From assembly GCF_014696715.1 (NCBI RefSeq), contig NZ_JACJQO010000001.1, positions 1 through 64,000 on the forward strand: a stretch of 64,000 bases of DNA. Direction: 5' to 3'. Both the position numbers and the translations under genes were made by a program. A model generated the notes under the pieces. The model had not been told where the DNA came from. It was given only the letters and a program-made list of their open reading frames with translations, and did no database searches. Shown here in pieces: positions 43,268-51,930 of this stretch; positions within the stretch are counted from its first letter, which is position 1, and each line of letters opens with the position of its first letter. This DNA comes from Pseudanabaena sp. FACHB-2040. GTDB lineage: Bacteria; Cyanobacteriota; Cyanobacteriia; Phormidesmidales; Phormidesmidaceae.

Positions 43268-43287
43268 AGAGGTACTTCGGTACCTCT
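43268..43287 (+). other. UUCG-tetraloop hairpin just after rbcL
   Basis: AGAGGTAC (43268-43275) and GTACCTCT (43280-43287) form a perfect 8-pair stem closed by C(TTCG)G, an exceptionally stable RNA tetraloop. No T-run follows, so it is more likely an mRNA 3'-end stabiliser or attenuator that sets the ratio of rbcL to rbcX/rbcS. Confidence 0.75.
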
Positions 43288-43452
43288 GACGGGACAGATT
43301 GAGGCGGGTTAGGTAGACCATCTGACCAGCAGTTTCTTGAAGAAGCTTTGAGAATGCTGCTCAGGTTACCGAATCTCCAAAGGCTTCGGGCTTAGATCAG
43401 GGCTACCAACTGCCTACAGGCGGGGTCTACGTCAACCGTTCGAGAGACACTG

Positions 43453-43866
43453 ATGGACCTCAAGCAAGCGGCTAAAGACACCGCTAAGGTGCTCACCAGC
43501 TATCTAACGTTTCAGGCAGTGAAGACTGTTCTGAACCAGCTTAGAGAAACCGACCCCCCTCGTGCCTTTTGGCTCAATGCCTTTTCTTCTAAGGAAACGC
43601 TTCAGGACGGCGAAGCTTACCTGGACGCATTACTTAGGGAAAACGCCGATCTGGCAATCCGGATCATGACCGTGCGGCAGACCATTGCCGAGGAGGTCTG
43701 TGAGTTCTTGCCGGAGATGGTGACTACAGGCATTCAACGGGCCAATATGGAGCACCGTCGCTGCCATTTAGAGCGCATTACCCAAATGGGATCAGCCGAA
43801 CTCGCTGCTGAGTCTGAACTGGGCCAAAGCCCGGATTCGAGTTCTGAGAGTTCATCCAGTTCGTAG
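43453..43866 (+). CDS. rbcX: RuBisCO assembly chaperone RbcX
   Basis: A 137-residue helical homodimer that binds the C-terminal peptide of RbcL and helps form the L8 core before RbcS joins. MDLKQAAKDTAKVLTSYLTFQAVKTVLNQLRETDPPRAFWLNAFSSKETLQDGEAYLDALLRENADLAIRIMTVRQTIAEEVCEFLPEM is the conserved RbcX fold; the Y-x-x-F-Q and RxxxE residues line the peptide groove. The tail is Ser/Glu-rich. It lies between rbcL (193 bases) and rbcS (114 bases), the normal cyanobacterial order. Confidence 0.97.
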   Translation: MDLKQAAKDTAKVLTSYLTFQAVKTVLNQLRETDPPRAFWLNAFSSKETLQDGEAYLDALLRENADLAIRIMTVRQTIAEEVCEFLPEMVTTGIQRANMEHRRCHLERITQMGSAELAAESELGQSPDSSSESSSSS

Positions 43867-43980
43867 GCTGTCGTGTTGTGTCAAAAGCATGCAGCTAGAG
43901 GTCTTTCTCCCTGGCCTTAAAGGCAGTCTACGACTACTTTCTAGCTATTTCTGCACATTCGTACAACGAGACGAGGAACC

Positions 43981-44325
43981 ATGAAAACTCTTCCTAAAGA
44001 GCGTCGCTATGAAACTCTGTCCTATCTGCCGCCGCTGACCGACGCGCAGATTGAGAAGCAAATCGCTTACATTCTTCGTATGGGCTATATCCCTGCGGTT
44101 GAGTTCAACGAAAACTCTGATCCCGAGGTCTACTACTGGACCATGTGGAAGCTGCCCCTGTTCAACGCCCGCAGCACCTCTGAAGTGCTCAGCGAAGTGC
44201 AGGCTTGCCGCTCTGAGTACCCCAACTGCTTCGTTCGCGTCGTCGGCTTTGACAACGTGAAGCAGTGCCAGATCCTCAGCTTTATCGTGCACAAGCCCGG
44301 ATCTAACAACTCCTACCGCTACTAA
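43981..44325 (+). CDS. rbcS: ribulose bisphosphate carboxylase small subunit
   Basis: A 114-residue form IB small subunit that caps the L8 core and is needed for full activity and carboxysome packaging. [44 protein letters not shown] and [55 protein letters not shown] are the conserved blocks. A GACGAGGAA site precedes the ATG. It is the last gene of the operon, with a terminator 42 bases beyond the stop. Confidence 0.98.
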   Translation: MKTLPKERRYETLSYLPPLTDAQIEKQIAYILRMGYIPAVEFNENSDPEVYYWTMWKLPLFNARSTSEVLSEVQACRSEYPNCFVRVVGFDNVKQCQILSFIVHKPGSNNSYRY

Positions 44326-44366
44326 GGCGTCGGTCAATCACCTAATTTCCGTTTGAAGCGTTTTTG

Positions 44367-44400
44367 GGGGGAGAAGCAGCACAACTGCTCTCCCCTTTTT
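44367..44400 (+). terminator. Rho-independent terminator of the rbc operon
   Basis: GGGGAGAAGCAG pairs with CTGCTCTCCCC with one bulged A and a short loop, followed by TTTTT. The T-run reaches the stop codon of the convergent CAP-domain gene. Confidence 0.88.
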
Positions 44401-45134
44401 CATTGCTCTTTCTGATTGAAGCGCTCCATCGGCAGCTGATCTACGGCCCACCGAGATATTCCCTGCAGCAGTTCCACCGGGGTTGGTGGCCGAAACATTT
44501 GGACTGCGTAAATCGCATCGCCCGCTGGAGAAGTCGCCACGCCATAGCCAAAGGCTCGATAGCCTGGGCTGAGCAGGTTGGCCCGGTGTCCATCGCTCTC
44601 CATCCAGCCCTTTTGGACACGCTCAGCCAGACTGTAAGACACAGCGGCTGAGCCTCCGGTCTGCCGGTAAATATTTTCGGCTGCGCCCATCTGCCCTCCC
44701 ACAGCTCGAAAGCGACCAGAGGGGGTGACCCCATCAAGGTTGACATGGGCAAAAAATTGGCGCTCTAGCATGTCTTCAGCGTGTTTCTGGGCGGCCAGAT
44801 GCAGCAGCGGATCTTCGACCAGAGGCAGTAGGCCGTTGACCTTGCGATCGCGATTGACCAGCTCCAGCGCATAAGCTCTCATCTCTGGCAAGGGGCGCGG
44901 GTTGATACTGTTTGCCCCAGAGAGGGGTTGGCCCATCTGCCAGCTTGAAGGGTCTCGCCGCTGAAGCTGCAGTTGAGGCGGCAGATCAAGATTTTCAATA
45001 TTCTCGATCTGGGGGGCTACGCTCAACAGCAGGGCAAAGGCCAGGAGCCACCCCAACCGACCGGGAAAGCGAAACCTAGGTCGGCTACGGTGCGAGTGAG
45101 AACGGTGCGCTCCAGAGCGGTGAGGACGGGCCAT
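44400..45134 (-). CDS. CAP-domain (SCP/PR1) secreted protein
   Basis: A 244-residue protein from the ATG at 45134; a longer frame overlaps the next gene and looks non-coding. An Arg/His-rich N-terminus and a hydrophobic segment (LGWLLAFALLLSVAP) suggest export or membrane anchoring. The CAP domain (about 90-240) shows LVNRDRKVNGLLPLVEDPLLHLAAQKHAEDMLERQFFAHVNLDGVTPSGRFRAVG, AENIY and GWMESDGHRANLLSPGYRAFGYGV, containing the conserved His and Glu. Bacterial CAP proteins are extracellular with uncertain activity; calcium and lipid binding have been proposed. It converges with rbcS. Confidence 0.86.
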   Translation of the reverse strand: MARPHRSGAHRSHSHRSRPRFRFPGRLGWLLAFALLLSVAPQIENIENLDLPPQLQLQRRDPSSWQMGQPLSGANSINPRPLPEMRAYALELVNRDRKVNGLLPLVEDPLLHLAAQKHAEDMLERQFFAHVNLDGVTPSGRFRAVGGQMGAAENIYRQTGGSAAVSYSLAERVQKGWMESDGHRANLLSPGYRAFGYGVATSPAGDAIYAVQMFRPPTPVELLQGISRWAVDQLPMERFNQKEQ

Positions 45135-45285
45135 AGGAAGACAGTACAGGGGACCGTTACCCACCCTAGCGAATTCGGGCAAGGGTTGTCTGAACTCTAT
45201 CCTCGTCGGAGAGATCAGACCAGCAGCCGTATTATGCCGAAATCCTGCTGGGCGTTTTGGGTCTGGCCTCAGGTAGAGCCTGCCT

Positions 45286-46062
45286 CTAAAGACCTGGCGT
45301 AGTTTGCTCAAAAAGAGCTTTGAAATCAGAAGTAACCGCTGCCCCTGGGGCATCTTCCGGCTTAGAAATTAGGTCAAAGGCTTTGTTGCGGGCCGCTGGT
45401 TCTAATAAGGCCTGAACAACGACCTCTGCCACATCTGCTCTGGGAACTGAGGTAGGTATGCCATCGGGCGGATTGGCCAGCAGCGTATCGTCTTTACCGA
45501 CCAGCAGCTCTCGCTGGCCGCCGGGCTGATCTAATAGCCCCCCGGCTCGAATCACGGTGTAGTCAATGCCGGAATCGATCAGAAACTGCTCGGCTTTGCG
45601 CTTCCAGATCAAGATCTTGCCGTCGCCCAGGCTGTTGAGGGGGTGATCTGCTTGGGTGCCGCCCATGGAACCCACTAGCACAATGTGCTCTACCCCGGCT
45701 GCCTGGGCTGCTTTGATTTGACTGACCTGGCCCTGGTAGTCGATCACCTCTGGCGGTTCACCGGGCGCGAAGGCAAAGTTGGGCCGCTGGCCCGGCTGGG
45801 GTGCTCCCTGCATCTGAGGCACAGCACTGGTCAAAATCACGAGCGCCTGACAGGCCGATAGCGCGGCAGTCAAGGTTTCGGGCTGTCGAATATCGCCGAA
45901 GAAAAATGAGTCGGGGCTGCCAAAGCGCTGAGCTGCCTTTTCAGGCGACCGGGCAAAGCCGCGAACGCTGAACGTTTGGGGCCGCTGGCGCAGCTTTTCA
46001 ACCACGAGAGCGCCGGTGCGTCCGGTTGCGCCAGTAACCAGTACGGAGAGGGGAGCTGCCAT
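45286..46062 (-). CDS. NAD(P)-binding SDR-like protein (NmrA/atypical SDR)
   Basis: A 258-residue atypical short-chain dehydrogenase-like protein from the ATG at 46062. The dinucleotide motif is VLVTGATGRTGALVVEKL at the N-terminus; the later VEHIVLVGSMGGTQAD, SGIDYTVIRAGGLLDQPGGQRELLVGKDD and PRADVAEVVVQALLE match the NmrA/HSCARG and Ycf39-like group, which often lack the Tyr-x-x-x-Lys catalytic pair. It may act as a redox sensor or assembly factor rather than an enzyme. The gene is divergent from the thioredoxin-NHL gene and lies upstream of the CAP gene on the same strand. Confidence 0.84.
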   Translation of the reverse strand: MAAPLSVLVTGATGRTGALVVEKLRQRPQTFSVRGFARSPEKAAQRFGSPDSFFFGDIRQPETLTAALSACQALVILTSAVPQMQGAPQPGQRPNFAFAPGEPPEVIDYQGQVSQIKAAQAAGVEHIVLVGSMGGTQADHPLNSLGDGKILIWKRKAEQFLIDSGIDYTVIRAGGLLDQPGGQRELLVGKDDTLLANPPDGIPTSVPRADVAEVVVQALLEPAARNKAFDLISKPEDAPGAAVTSDFKALFEQTTPGL

Positions 46063-46172
46063 TTGCCTGCAACCAAAAAAACTGCTGCTGGCCATTTTCC
46101 CACCTCGACCTCACTTCAGTGCGCTATCTGGCTGAATTGGTAGATTAGAGGTGGCTAGATAGGGATAAGACT

Positions 46173-47681
46173 ATGCGGGTGAGAGCCCCTGAACTGCCTC
46201 AAGCTGGCCCTTGGCTAAATACCCTTCAGCCGCTGTCCCTCAAGGAATTGCGGGGGCAAGTGGTGATTTTAGACTTTTGGACCTATGGCTGCATCAACTG
46301 CCTTCACGTTCTGCCGGATCTACAGTTTTTAGAGCAGAGCTATGCGCCGCATCTGGTCGTGATTGGGGTACACACGGCAAAGTTTGAGCACGAGCGCAGT
46401 GTGGCTAGTGTGGAGAGTGCGATCGCACGTTACCAAATCCATCACCCGGTGCTGGTAGATTGCGATCGCACCCTCTGGGACCAATACGCTGTCAGAGCCT
46501 GGCCAACCTTTGTAGTAATCGATCCGCATGGCTACGTCGTCGCAACCCTGGCCGGAGAAGGGCAGCGCCCAACCTTAGAGGCCCTAGTCCAGCAACTGAT
46601 CACCTCGCAGTCTGATGGCACTGCTGTCGGCCCAGCCGCGCCTCTACTTCCCCCGCCTCCCGCTTTACTAACACCGCTGGCCTTTCCTGGCAAAGTGCTG
46701 GCCGACCCCCAGAGCGACACCCTGTTTATTGCTGACAGCGGGCACCACCGCATTGTCATTACTCGGCTCGATGGCACCCTAGTTGCTGTCGTGGGTAGCG
46801 GCCAGGCTGGATGGCGCGATGGCGAAGGGCAGACGGCCCAGTTCTCTTCGCCCCAGGGCATGGCTTTGGACTCCCAGCAGCAGCGGCTCTACCTAGCCGA
46901 TGCCGGCAACCATCAGCTCCGCCAGATCGACCTAGCCTCGCTGCAGGTCAGCACCTTGGCGGGCACCGGAGCCCAGAGTCGAGTCCTGTTTCCCCACGGA
47001 GGTAAGGCTTTAGAAGTTGACCTCAATTCCCCGTGGGATTTGGTGCAGGTAGGTAAAACGCTTTACATCGCGATGGCTGGTAGCCACCAGATCTGGGAGC
47101 TAGACTTGGCCCAGGGAACAGCGCAGACCTTTATCGGCACTGGAGCCGAATTTTGCGTTGACGGTCCGCCTGAGGTAGCCGCCTTTGCCCAGCCCAGCGG
47201 CATTGCTACCAATGGCCAGCACCTGTTTGTGGCCGACAGCGAAACCAGTTCGATTCGGGCAATTACCCTGGCTGCTCCACCTCAGGTACAAACCCTCTGC
47301 GGCAGCGGCGACCTGTTTGAGTTTGGCGATGTGGATGGAGTTGGCGATCAAGCCCGACTACAGCACTGCCTAGGCCTGACCCAAGCAGCAGGCACGCTGT
47401 GGATTGCCGACACCTATAACCATAAAATTAAGCGCCTTGACCCCATCACAGGCACCTGCCAGACCATCTTTGGCGAGGGCTTAGCAGGGCATCAAGATGG
47501 CGCAGGGATCGCTGCTCAGTTCTCAGAACCCGCTGGTATCACCGCCACCCAAGATTATCTTTATGTCGCTGATACCAACAACCATGTCATTCGCCGCCTG
47601 CACCTGCCCTCGTTCAGTGTGACCACGCTGCCCCTGCCCCAGCTTTGCTCTCCTCAAGTTTGTTGGCCCGTCTTTTCGTAA
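46173..47681 (+). CDS. thioredoxin-like domain fused to NHL-repeat propeller
   Basis: A 502-residue protein resembling animal NHLRC2. Residues 1-150 are a TlpA/AhpC-type thioredoxin fold with the redox pair C40 and C43 in WTYGCINCLH, then the family His/Pro motifs (RAWPTFVVIDPHG). From about 168 to 490 there are five or six NHL repeats (such as LFIADSGHHRIVI, LYLADAGNHQLRQI, LFVADSETSSIRAI, LWIADTYNHKIKRL, LYVADTNNHVIRRL) forming a beta-propeller. No signal peptide is visible. It may bring disulfide or thiol chemistry to a bound target. It lies 111 bases upstream of the CrtI/CrtO-like oxidoreductase gene. Confidence 0.9.
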   Translation: MRVRAPELPQAGPWLNTLQPLSLKELRGQVVILDFWTYGCINCLHVLPDLQFLEQSYAPHLVVIGVHTAKFEHERSVASVESAIARYQIHHPVLVDCDRTLWDQYAVRAWPTFVVIDPHGYVVATLAGEGQRPTLEALVQQLITSQSDGTAVGPAAPLLPPPPALLTPLAFPGKVLADPQSDTLFIADSGHHRIVITRLDGTLVAVVGSGQAGWRDGEGQTAQFSSPQGMALDSQQQRLYLADAGNHQLRQIDLASLQVSTLAGTGAQSRVLFPHGGKALEVDLNSPWDLVQVGKTLYIAMAGSHQIWELDLAQGTAQTFIGTGAEFCVDGPPEVAAFAQPSGIATNGQHLFVADSETSSIRAITLAAPPQVQTLCGSGDLFEFGDVDGVGDQARLQHCLGLTQAAGTLWIADTYNHKIKRLDPITGTCQTIFGEGLAGHQDGAGIAAQFSEPAGITATQDYLYVADTNNHVIRRLHLPSFSVTTLPLPQLCSPQVCWPVFS

Positions 47682-47793
47682 CGGCTAAAAAACGAGGCTT
47701 AGAAAATAGGCTTAAAAAAACTGTCTACAGCCAGGTTTACTCCACTGATCCAGCGCTATAGAGTTCCTGAAAGCAAAGTTCCTGAAGATCTCG

Positions 47794-49308
47794 ATGGCTA
47801 ACGAACCGGACATTCTCATTATTGGAGCGGGTATTGCGGGGCTAGCCGCCGGTTGCTACGCCCAGATGAACGGTTACCGCACCCAGATTTTTGAGTCAAA
47901 TACGGAACCTGGCGGCCTTTGCACCGCTGTGCAGCGCCAGGGCTATACCTTCGATAGCTGCATTCACTACCTGTTTGGCTCTGGTCCCGGCCAGCCCTTC
48001 CATAGCCTTTGGCAAGAACTGGGAGCCGTGCAAAATCGCCAGTTTGTCAACCACGAAGAGTTTACCCGGGTCGTAGAACCTGGTGGCAAGACCCTAATTG
48101 CCTACTGCAACCCTGACCGACTAGGACAGCACTTGCTGTCGCTATCGCCTGCTGACAGCCAGCCCATCAAAGCCTTTTGTGATGGGGTTAGAACCTTCAA
48201 AAACTTTGACCTGTCGCTCTTTCAGCAAAAGCCTAAGGCGCTGATGGGGCCGGGAGACTGGGCTGGGCTGATAAAGCGGCTGCTGCCCTTCGCCCGCTCT
48301 CTGGGCAAGTGGGGCATGTTGCCGCTGACAGAATTTGTCACCCAATTTCAAGATCCTTTCCTTAAAAGGGCGCTGCCGCAGGTGTTTCCTTTGCCGGGCA
48401 TTCCCTCGATGGTAGCAATGTCTCTGCTAGCCTACCTGGATAACGGCAATGCCGGATTTCCAGTGGGGGCATCGCTCGATTTTGCCCGCGCCCTTGAGCG
48501 CCGCTATCTGGGCCTAGGCGGTGAGATTCACTATGGCTCTCGGGTTGAGCGGATCTTGATTGAGAATGATCAAGCCGTGGGCATTCGGCTTGATGATGGG
48601 GCAGAGCACTCAGCACAGCGGGTAATTTCAGCCTGTGATGGCCGCAGCACTTTATTTAATATGCTAGGCGGGCAATACCTCAATCGCCCAATTCAAGAGC
48701 TTTACGACGGTCACATGCCGGTTTATTCTCAGCTGCAGGTTTCGCTGGGGGTGAACCGCGACTGCTCTGACCAGCCCCACTGGGTGACCTATCTGCTGGA
48801 TGAGCCGATTGCGATCGCAGGCGAAACCCGCTCCGAAATCAGCGTTAAGCACTACTGCTTTGATCCGTCTCTAGCCCCTCCGGGCAAGTCCGTGATGATG
48901 ATCCTAATGACCACGACCTACGACTACTGGCACCGTACCTATGGGCGCTCCCCCGAAGGAACCGCAGCCATCCAGGAAGCAAACGCCTTAGTAGATCGGC
49001 TAGAGCCGTTTTACCCTGGCCTCAAAGCCGATATTGAACATATGGAGGTGACAACGCCCCTTACCTACGAGCGCCAAACAGGCAACTGGCAAGGCGCAAG
49101 CAATGGTTGGGTGCTCAACAAAGACACTCTGCCCCAAATGGTCAAAGGATTGCCCAAAACCCTGCCCGGCCTGCGCCGCTTCTACATGGTAGGGCAGTGG
49201 ACCGAGCTCGGCGGTGGAGTGCCCATTGTGGCGATGTCGGGCCGCAATACGATCCAGCAAATTTGCCACGAGGACCGCCGGAGGTTTGAGGCCAGCATTC
49301 CAAAGTAG
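47794..49308 (+). CDS. FAD-dependent phytoene-desaturase/CrtO-like oxidoreductase
   Basis: A 504-residue flavoprotein. The dinucleotide motif ILIIGAGIAGLAAGCYAQMNGYRTQIFESNTEPGGLCTA (about 6-44) is typical of the CrtI/CRTISO/CrtO superfamily, and the C-terminal FYMVGQWTELGGGVPIVAMSGRNTIQQIC is the FAD-closing motif. No signal peptide is seen. Members desaturate, isomerise or ketolate carotenoids or reduce retinoids; the sequence does not show which. The neighbouring YtpB-like terpenoid synthase could use or supply a related isoprenoid. Confidence 0.87.
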   Translation: MANEPDILIIGAGIAGLAAGCYAQMNGYRTQIFESNTEPGGLCTAVQRQGYTFDSCIHYLFGSGPGQPFHSLWQELGAVQNRQFVNHEEFTRVVEPGGKTLIAYCNPDRLGQHLLSLSPADSQPIKAFCDGVRTFKNFDLSLFQQKPKALMGPGDWAGLIKRLLPFARSLGKWGMLPLTEFVTQFQDPFLKRALPQVFPLPGIPSMVAMSLLAYLDNGNAGFPVGASLDFARALERRYLGLGGEIHYGSRVERILIENDQAVGIRLDDGAEHSAQRVISACDGRSTLFNMLGGQYLNRPIQELYDGHMPVYSQLQVSLGVNRDCSDQPHWVTYLLDEPIAIAGETRSEISVKHYCFDPSLAPPGKSVMMILMTTTYDYWHRTYGRSPEGTAAIQEANALVDRLEPFYPGLKADIEHMEVTTPLTYERQTGNWQGASNGWVLNKDTLPQMVKGLPKTLPGLRRFYMVGQWTELGGGVPIVAMSGRNTIQQICHEDRRRFEASIPK

Positions 49309-49467
49309 ACCTCTTATAGCGATTTCCTAAGGTCAGGACAAGCTGGATCTCTGGTAGAGGCAGACCTTGCGCTCAGTGCAGCATTCAGAGAACCCATAGG
49401 AGGAACGGTATTTTCCCTGGCTGCAAAATATTTTTTGAGAAGAGAAAGCCTCTGCCCCCAAAGCAGC

Positions 49468-49500
49468 AACAAAATAAAACAGGTGGGCAAATGCCCACCT
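49468..49500 (-). terminator. Rho-independent terminator of the membrane-protein gene
   Basis: AGGTGGGCA (49481-49489) and TGCCCACCT (49492-49500) form a 9-pair stem with a minimal loop. Read on the minus strand it is followed by GTTTTATTTTGTTG, a good U-run, 42 bases after the stop codon of the gene ending at 49543. Confidence 0.85.
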
Positions 49501-49542
49501 GGATATCCTTTGTCTCGTGCTGTTGGCGCATGGCCAGCAGAT

Positions 49543-50202
49543 TTAGCGCACTGGTGCGTTGTTGTAAGGACGGGGATGACGAACACCCACTGCAGCGCCA
49601 ATCATAGCGGCCACTAGACCCAGCAGAGAGCCCAAAGCGAAGGACCAGCCCACAGTCGCGGCGTTGCCAGCAATGTTCTGAGCTTGCTGAGTTGATACGT
49701 TGGGGTCTGGAATGGCAGAGGGATCTGGAACTGCACCACCGCCAGGCAGAGCCCCTGTAGGAATCTGGCTAGCCACAGCACCTGCACCCTGAGCCGCAAT
49801 ACCAAAGGCTCCAGCCACACCGCTAGACAGCAGCCAAGCGCTGACAGCCAGGGTGGTCGCCCACAGAATGGCACCGTTGAGGAGGGCAGTTTTGCGGTTC
49901 ATCGGACCGCAGGCACGGGCAGTCACCCAGCCGCCCAAGAACAGTGAAATCAGCAGGCTGATAATTGACCAGATACCGACTGCTGCACCCACTTCGCCAG
50001 CATTGGATTGAGGTGCACCCGTGTTAGCCAAGGTGGTGAGGCCCACTGCTGCGCCCAGTCCTGTCAGGACGAGCTGGGATGCGATCGAAACCACCAAACC
50101 CGCAAAGATTGGACCCCAGCGAACGAGGTCATGATATTCAGTGACCGGAAGAACGGTGGAGGTTTCCATAACCCGGTTGACGGGTTCATTTGTGTAAGCC
50201 AT
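49543..50202 (-). CDS. multi-pass membrane protein, unknown function
   Basis: A 219-residue protein with four hydrophobic segments (about 29-60, 72-92, 107-135 and 184-207) and Gly/Ala-rich stretches (LGSLLGLVAAMIGAAVGVRHPRP). A GGGAG site precedes the ATG. The N-terminus is polar with no signal peptide. Cyanobacteria often carry such small membrane proteins, and I do not recognise a named family. It has its own terminator and stands between the CrtO-like and YtpB-like genes on the opposite strand. Confidence 0.72.
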   Translation of the reverse strand: MAYTNEPVNRVMETSTVLPVTEYHDLVRWGPIFAGLVVSIASQLVLTGLGAAVGLTTLANTGAPQSNAGEVGAAVGIWSIISLLISLFLGGWVTARACGPMNRKTALLNGAILWATTLAVSAWLLSSGVAGAFGIAAQGAGAVASQIPTGALPGGGAVPDPSAIPDPNVSTQQAQNIAGNAATVGWSFALGSLLGLVAAMIGAAVGVRHPRPYNNAPVR

Positions 50203-50388
50203 GAGTTAGTAACTCCCGCTAAGCGTAGGAAAGTAGAGGTCGAGTAATTCTTAACTTCAAAATATTGCTCTGTTCGGATAACTACACCTACCAATGGACG
50301 GAAGGAGAGTTTCCTAAAGAGGTAGTCATTTTTTGCACAAATTCTGCATAAATGTTGGCAATCAGGCATTAATCAACCTGAACTCGGT
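50203..50388. promoter_or_regulatory. promoter region of the membrane-protein gene
   Basis: An A/T-rich stretch left of the possible broken frame at 50389. It should contain the minus-strand promoter; no clear boxes could be set. Confidence 0.35.
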
Positions 50389-50649
50389 ATGAGGGTTTAG
50401 CAACTAGAGGATCCTGCCAACGAATCAAAATCAGGCTACATTTCCTCGTTCCTAGGCTTTGCTCTGAGTTCTCAGGCCGGTTTATCTACTCAAACCGACG
50501 AGGGTGCGCCCAGAATAGTTACTCTGGCAACGCTTCAGGGCATGGGAGCTGAGGAGATTTGGCAACATGACTTTAAAGTTGCAGCTAGTCAGCTAAGCAC
50601 CCCATCGAAAAATGCTGATCTAGCAACGGCAACAACTCTTCCTTTCTAA
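50389..50649 (+). pseudogene. possible small gene with an in-frame amber codon
   Basis: An ATG at 50389 reads M-R-V then TAG (50398-50400), after which the same frame stays open for 82 codons to a TAA at 50647. The open part looks protein-like (LGFALSSQAGLSTQTDEGAP; VTLATLQGMGAEEIWQHDF) but matches no family I know. A strong AAGGAGG directly follows its stop. Either the gene is disrupted or it starts elsewhere; a non-coding explanation is possible. Confidence 0.3.
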
Positions 50650-50730
50650 GGAGGTTAAATTTTTGTAACTCTTCTTAAAGTGACACCAACAGCAGAATAC
50701 TGCGCTCAGGCTTTTAAAGAATTTTTGGCT

Positions 50731-51828
50731 ATGGCTATTCCAGCTTCTCCCCTGAGCCTAATCACTGCGGCTCACTTTAAAGTTTTGCCAGCCGTCCGGC
50801 GCTGCTTAAGTACGTGGACCTTACAGGCTCAAAAAATTCCAAACTTGGAGCTGCGCCACCAAGCTTTAGCCAGCCTCGAAACTAAGAAGTTTCACTGCGA
50901 GGGAGGCGGGCTCTATAGCCTACTAGCCAAAAGTCACTGGTACGAAGCCATCAACTTCATAGTGGCCTACCAGACCATTAGCGATTATCTGGACAATTTG
51001 TGCGATCGCAGTACCTCCCTAGACCCCGAAGACTTCCGGGCCTTGCACGAATCGCTGCTCCACGCATTAATGCCTGACTCCCCCAGCACCAACTATTACC
51101 GGGTTCGAGACGACCAGGAAGATGGCGGCTATCTAAAGAGCCTAGTAAGCACCTGCCAGGCTAGCCTTCGCAAGATTCCAAACTACTCCAGAATCGCTCC
51201 TACTTTGCAGCAGTTAGCTAGCTACTACTGCGACCTTCAGGTTCACAAACACGTCCGGGTAGAAGAGCGAGTACCCCGTCTAAAAAACTGGTTTTCTCGC
51301 TACCAAGACAAACTGCCCGACTTGAGCTGGTATGAATTTTCGGCCTCTGCCGGTTCAACCCTGGGCGTTTTTTGCCTAGTCTCTTCCGCCTTTGATGGCG
51401 ATTTTTCAGAAGACCAAACAAAACAGGTTGAACGCAGCTACTTCCCCTGGGTGCAGGGTCTGCATATCCTACTGGACTATCTGATTGACCAACAGGAAGA
51501 TCGCGCCAATGGTGACTTAAATTTCTGCTTTTATTACCCCAACAAAGACGAAATGATGGGTCGATTCCGGCATTTTTTAGAGCAGGCTACCCAAAGCGTT
51601 GCCAGACTGCCCCACGCCCGCTTTCACAAAATGATCAATCAAGCTCTGTTAGGCGTTTACCTATCAGACCACAAGGTGCAGGAGCAGCCGGAGATTCAGC
51701 TAATGGCCCAAAACCTCATCAAGCTAGGAGGAAGACCTGCCTCTTTCTTTTACTGGAGCCGCCTGGGGATTTCCCAATTGGGAGCAAGCCCAAAAGCAGT
51801 AGAGAGTTACGAGCACGCTGGCACCTAG
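50731..51828 (+). CDS. YtpB-like (DUF2600) terpenoid synthase
   Basis: A 365-residue protein from the ATG at 50731; an in-frame GTG at 50680 is 24 bases past an AAGGAGG and would add 17 residues. The N-terminal MAIPASPLSLITAAHFKVLPAVRRCLSTW and the length fit Bacillus YtpB (tetraprenyl-beta-curcumene synthase, DUF2600), a class IB terpene synthase. Candidate diphosphate-binding motifs are ISDYLDNLCDR (about 83-93) and LLDYLIDQQEDR (about 249-260), with YRVRDDQEDGGYL and FHKMINQALLGVYLSDHK further on. It would act on a long prenyl diphosphate. The product is unknown. A CrtO-like oxidoreductase lies nearby. Confidence 0.85.
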   Translation: MAIPASPLSLITAAHFKVLPAVRRCLSTWTLQAQKIPNLELRHQALASLETKKFHCEGGGLYSLLAKSHWYEAINFIVAYQTISDYLDNLCDRSTSLDPEDFRALHESLLHALMPDSPSTNYYRVRDDQEDGGYLKSLVSTCQASLRKIPNYSRIAPTLQQLASYYCDLQVHKHVRVEERVPRLKNWFSRYQDKLPDLSWYEFSASAGSTLGVFCLVSSAFDGDFSEDQTKQVERSYFPWVQGLHILLDYLIDQQEDRANGDLNFCFYYPNKDEMMGRFRHFLEQATQSVARLPHARFHKMINQALLGVYLSDHKVQEQPEIQLMAQNLIKLGGRPASFFYWSRLGISQLGASPKAVESYEHAGT

Positions 51829-51930
51829 CTGGTCAAGGCCAACAACAACACGACCAGTTTCTTTCTGAGAGATAGGCAGGAAACGTCAGCCTCTAAACAG
51901 GCAGCTAGGCTTGCACAAAAACCCCAAACT

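Noticed and set aside
45135-45353. N-terminal extension of the CAP-domain protein
   Set aside because: It overlaps the SDR-like gene, lacks conserved sequence, and the ATG at 45134 gives a sensible export signal.
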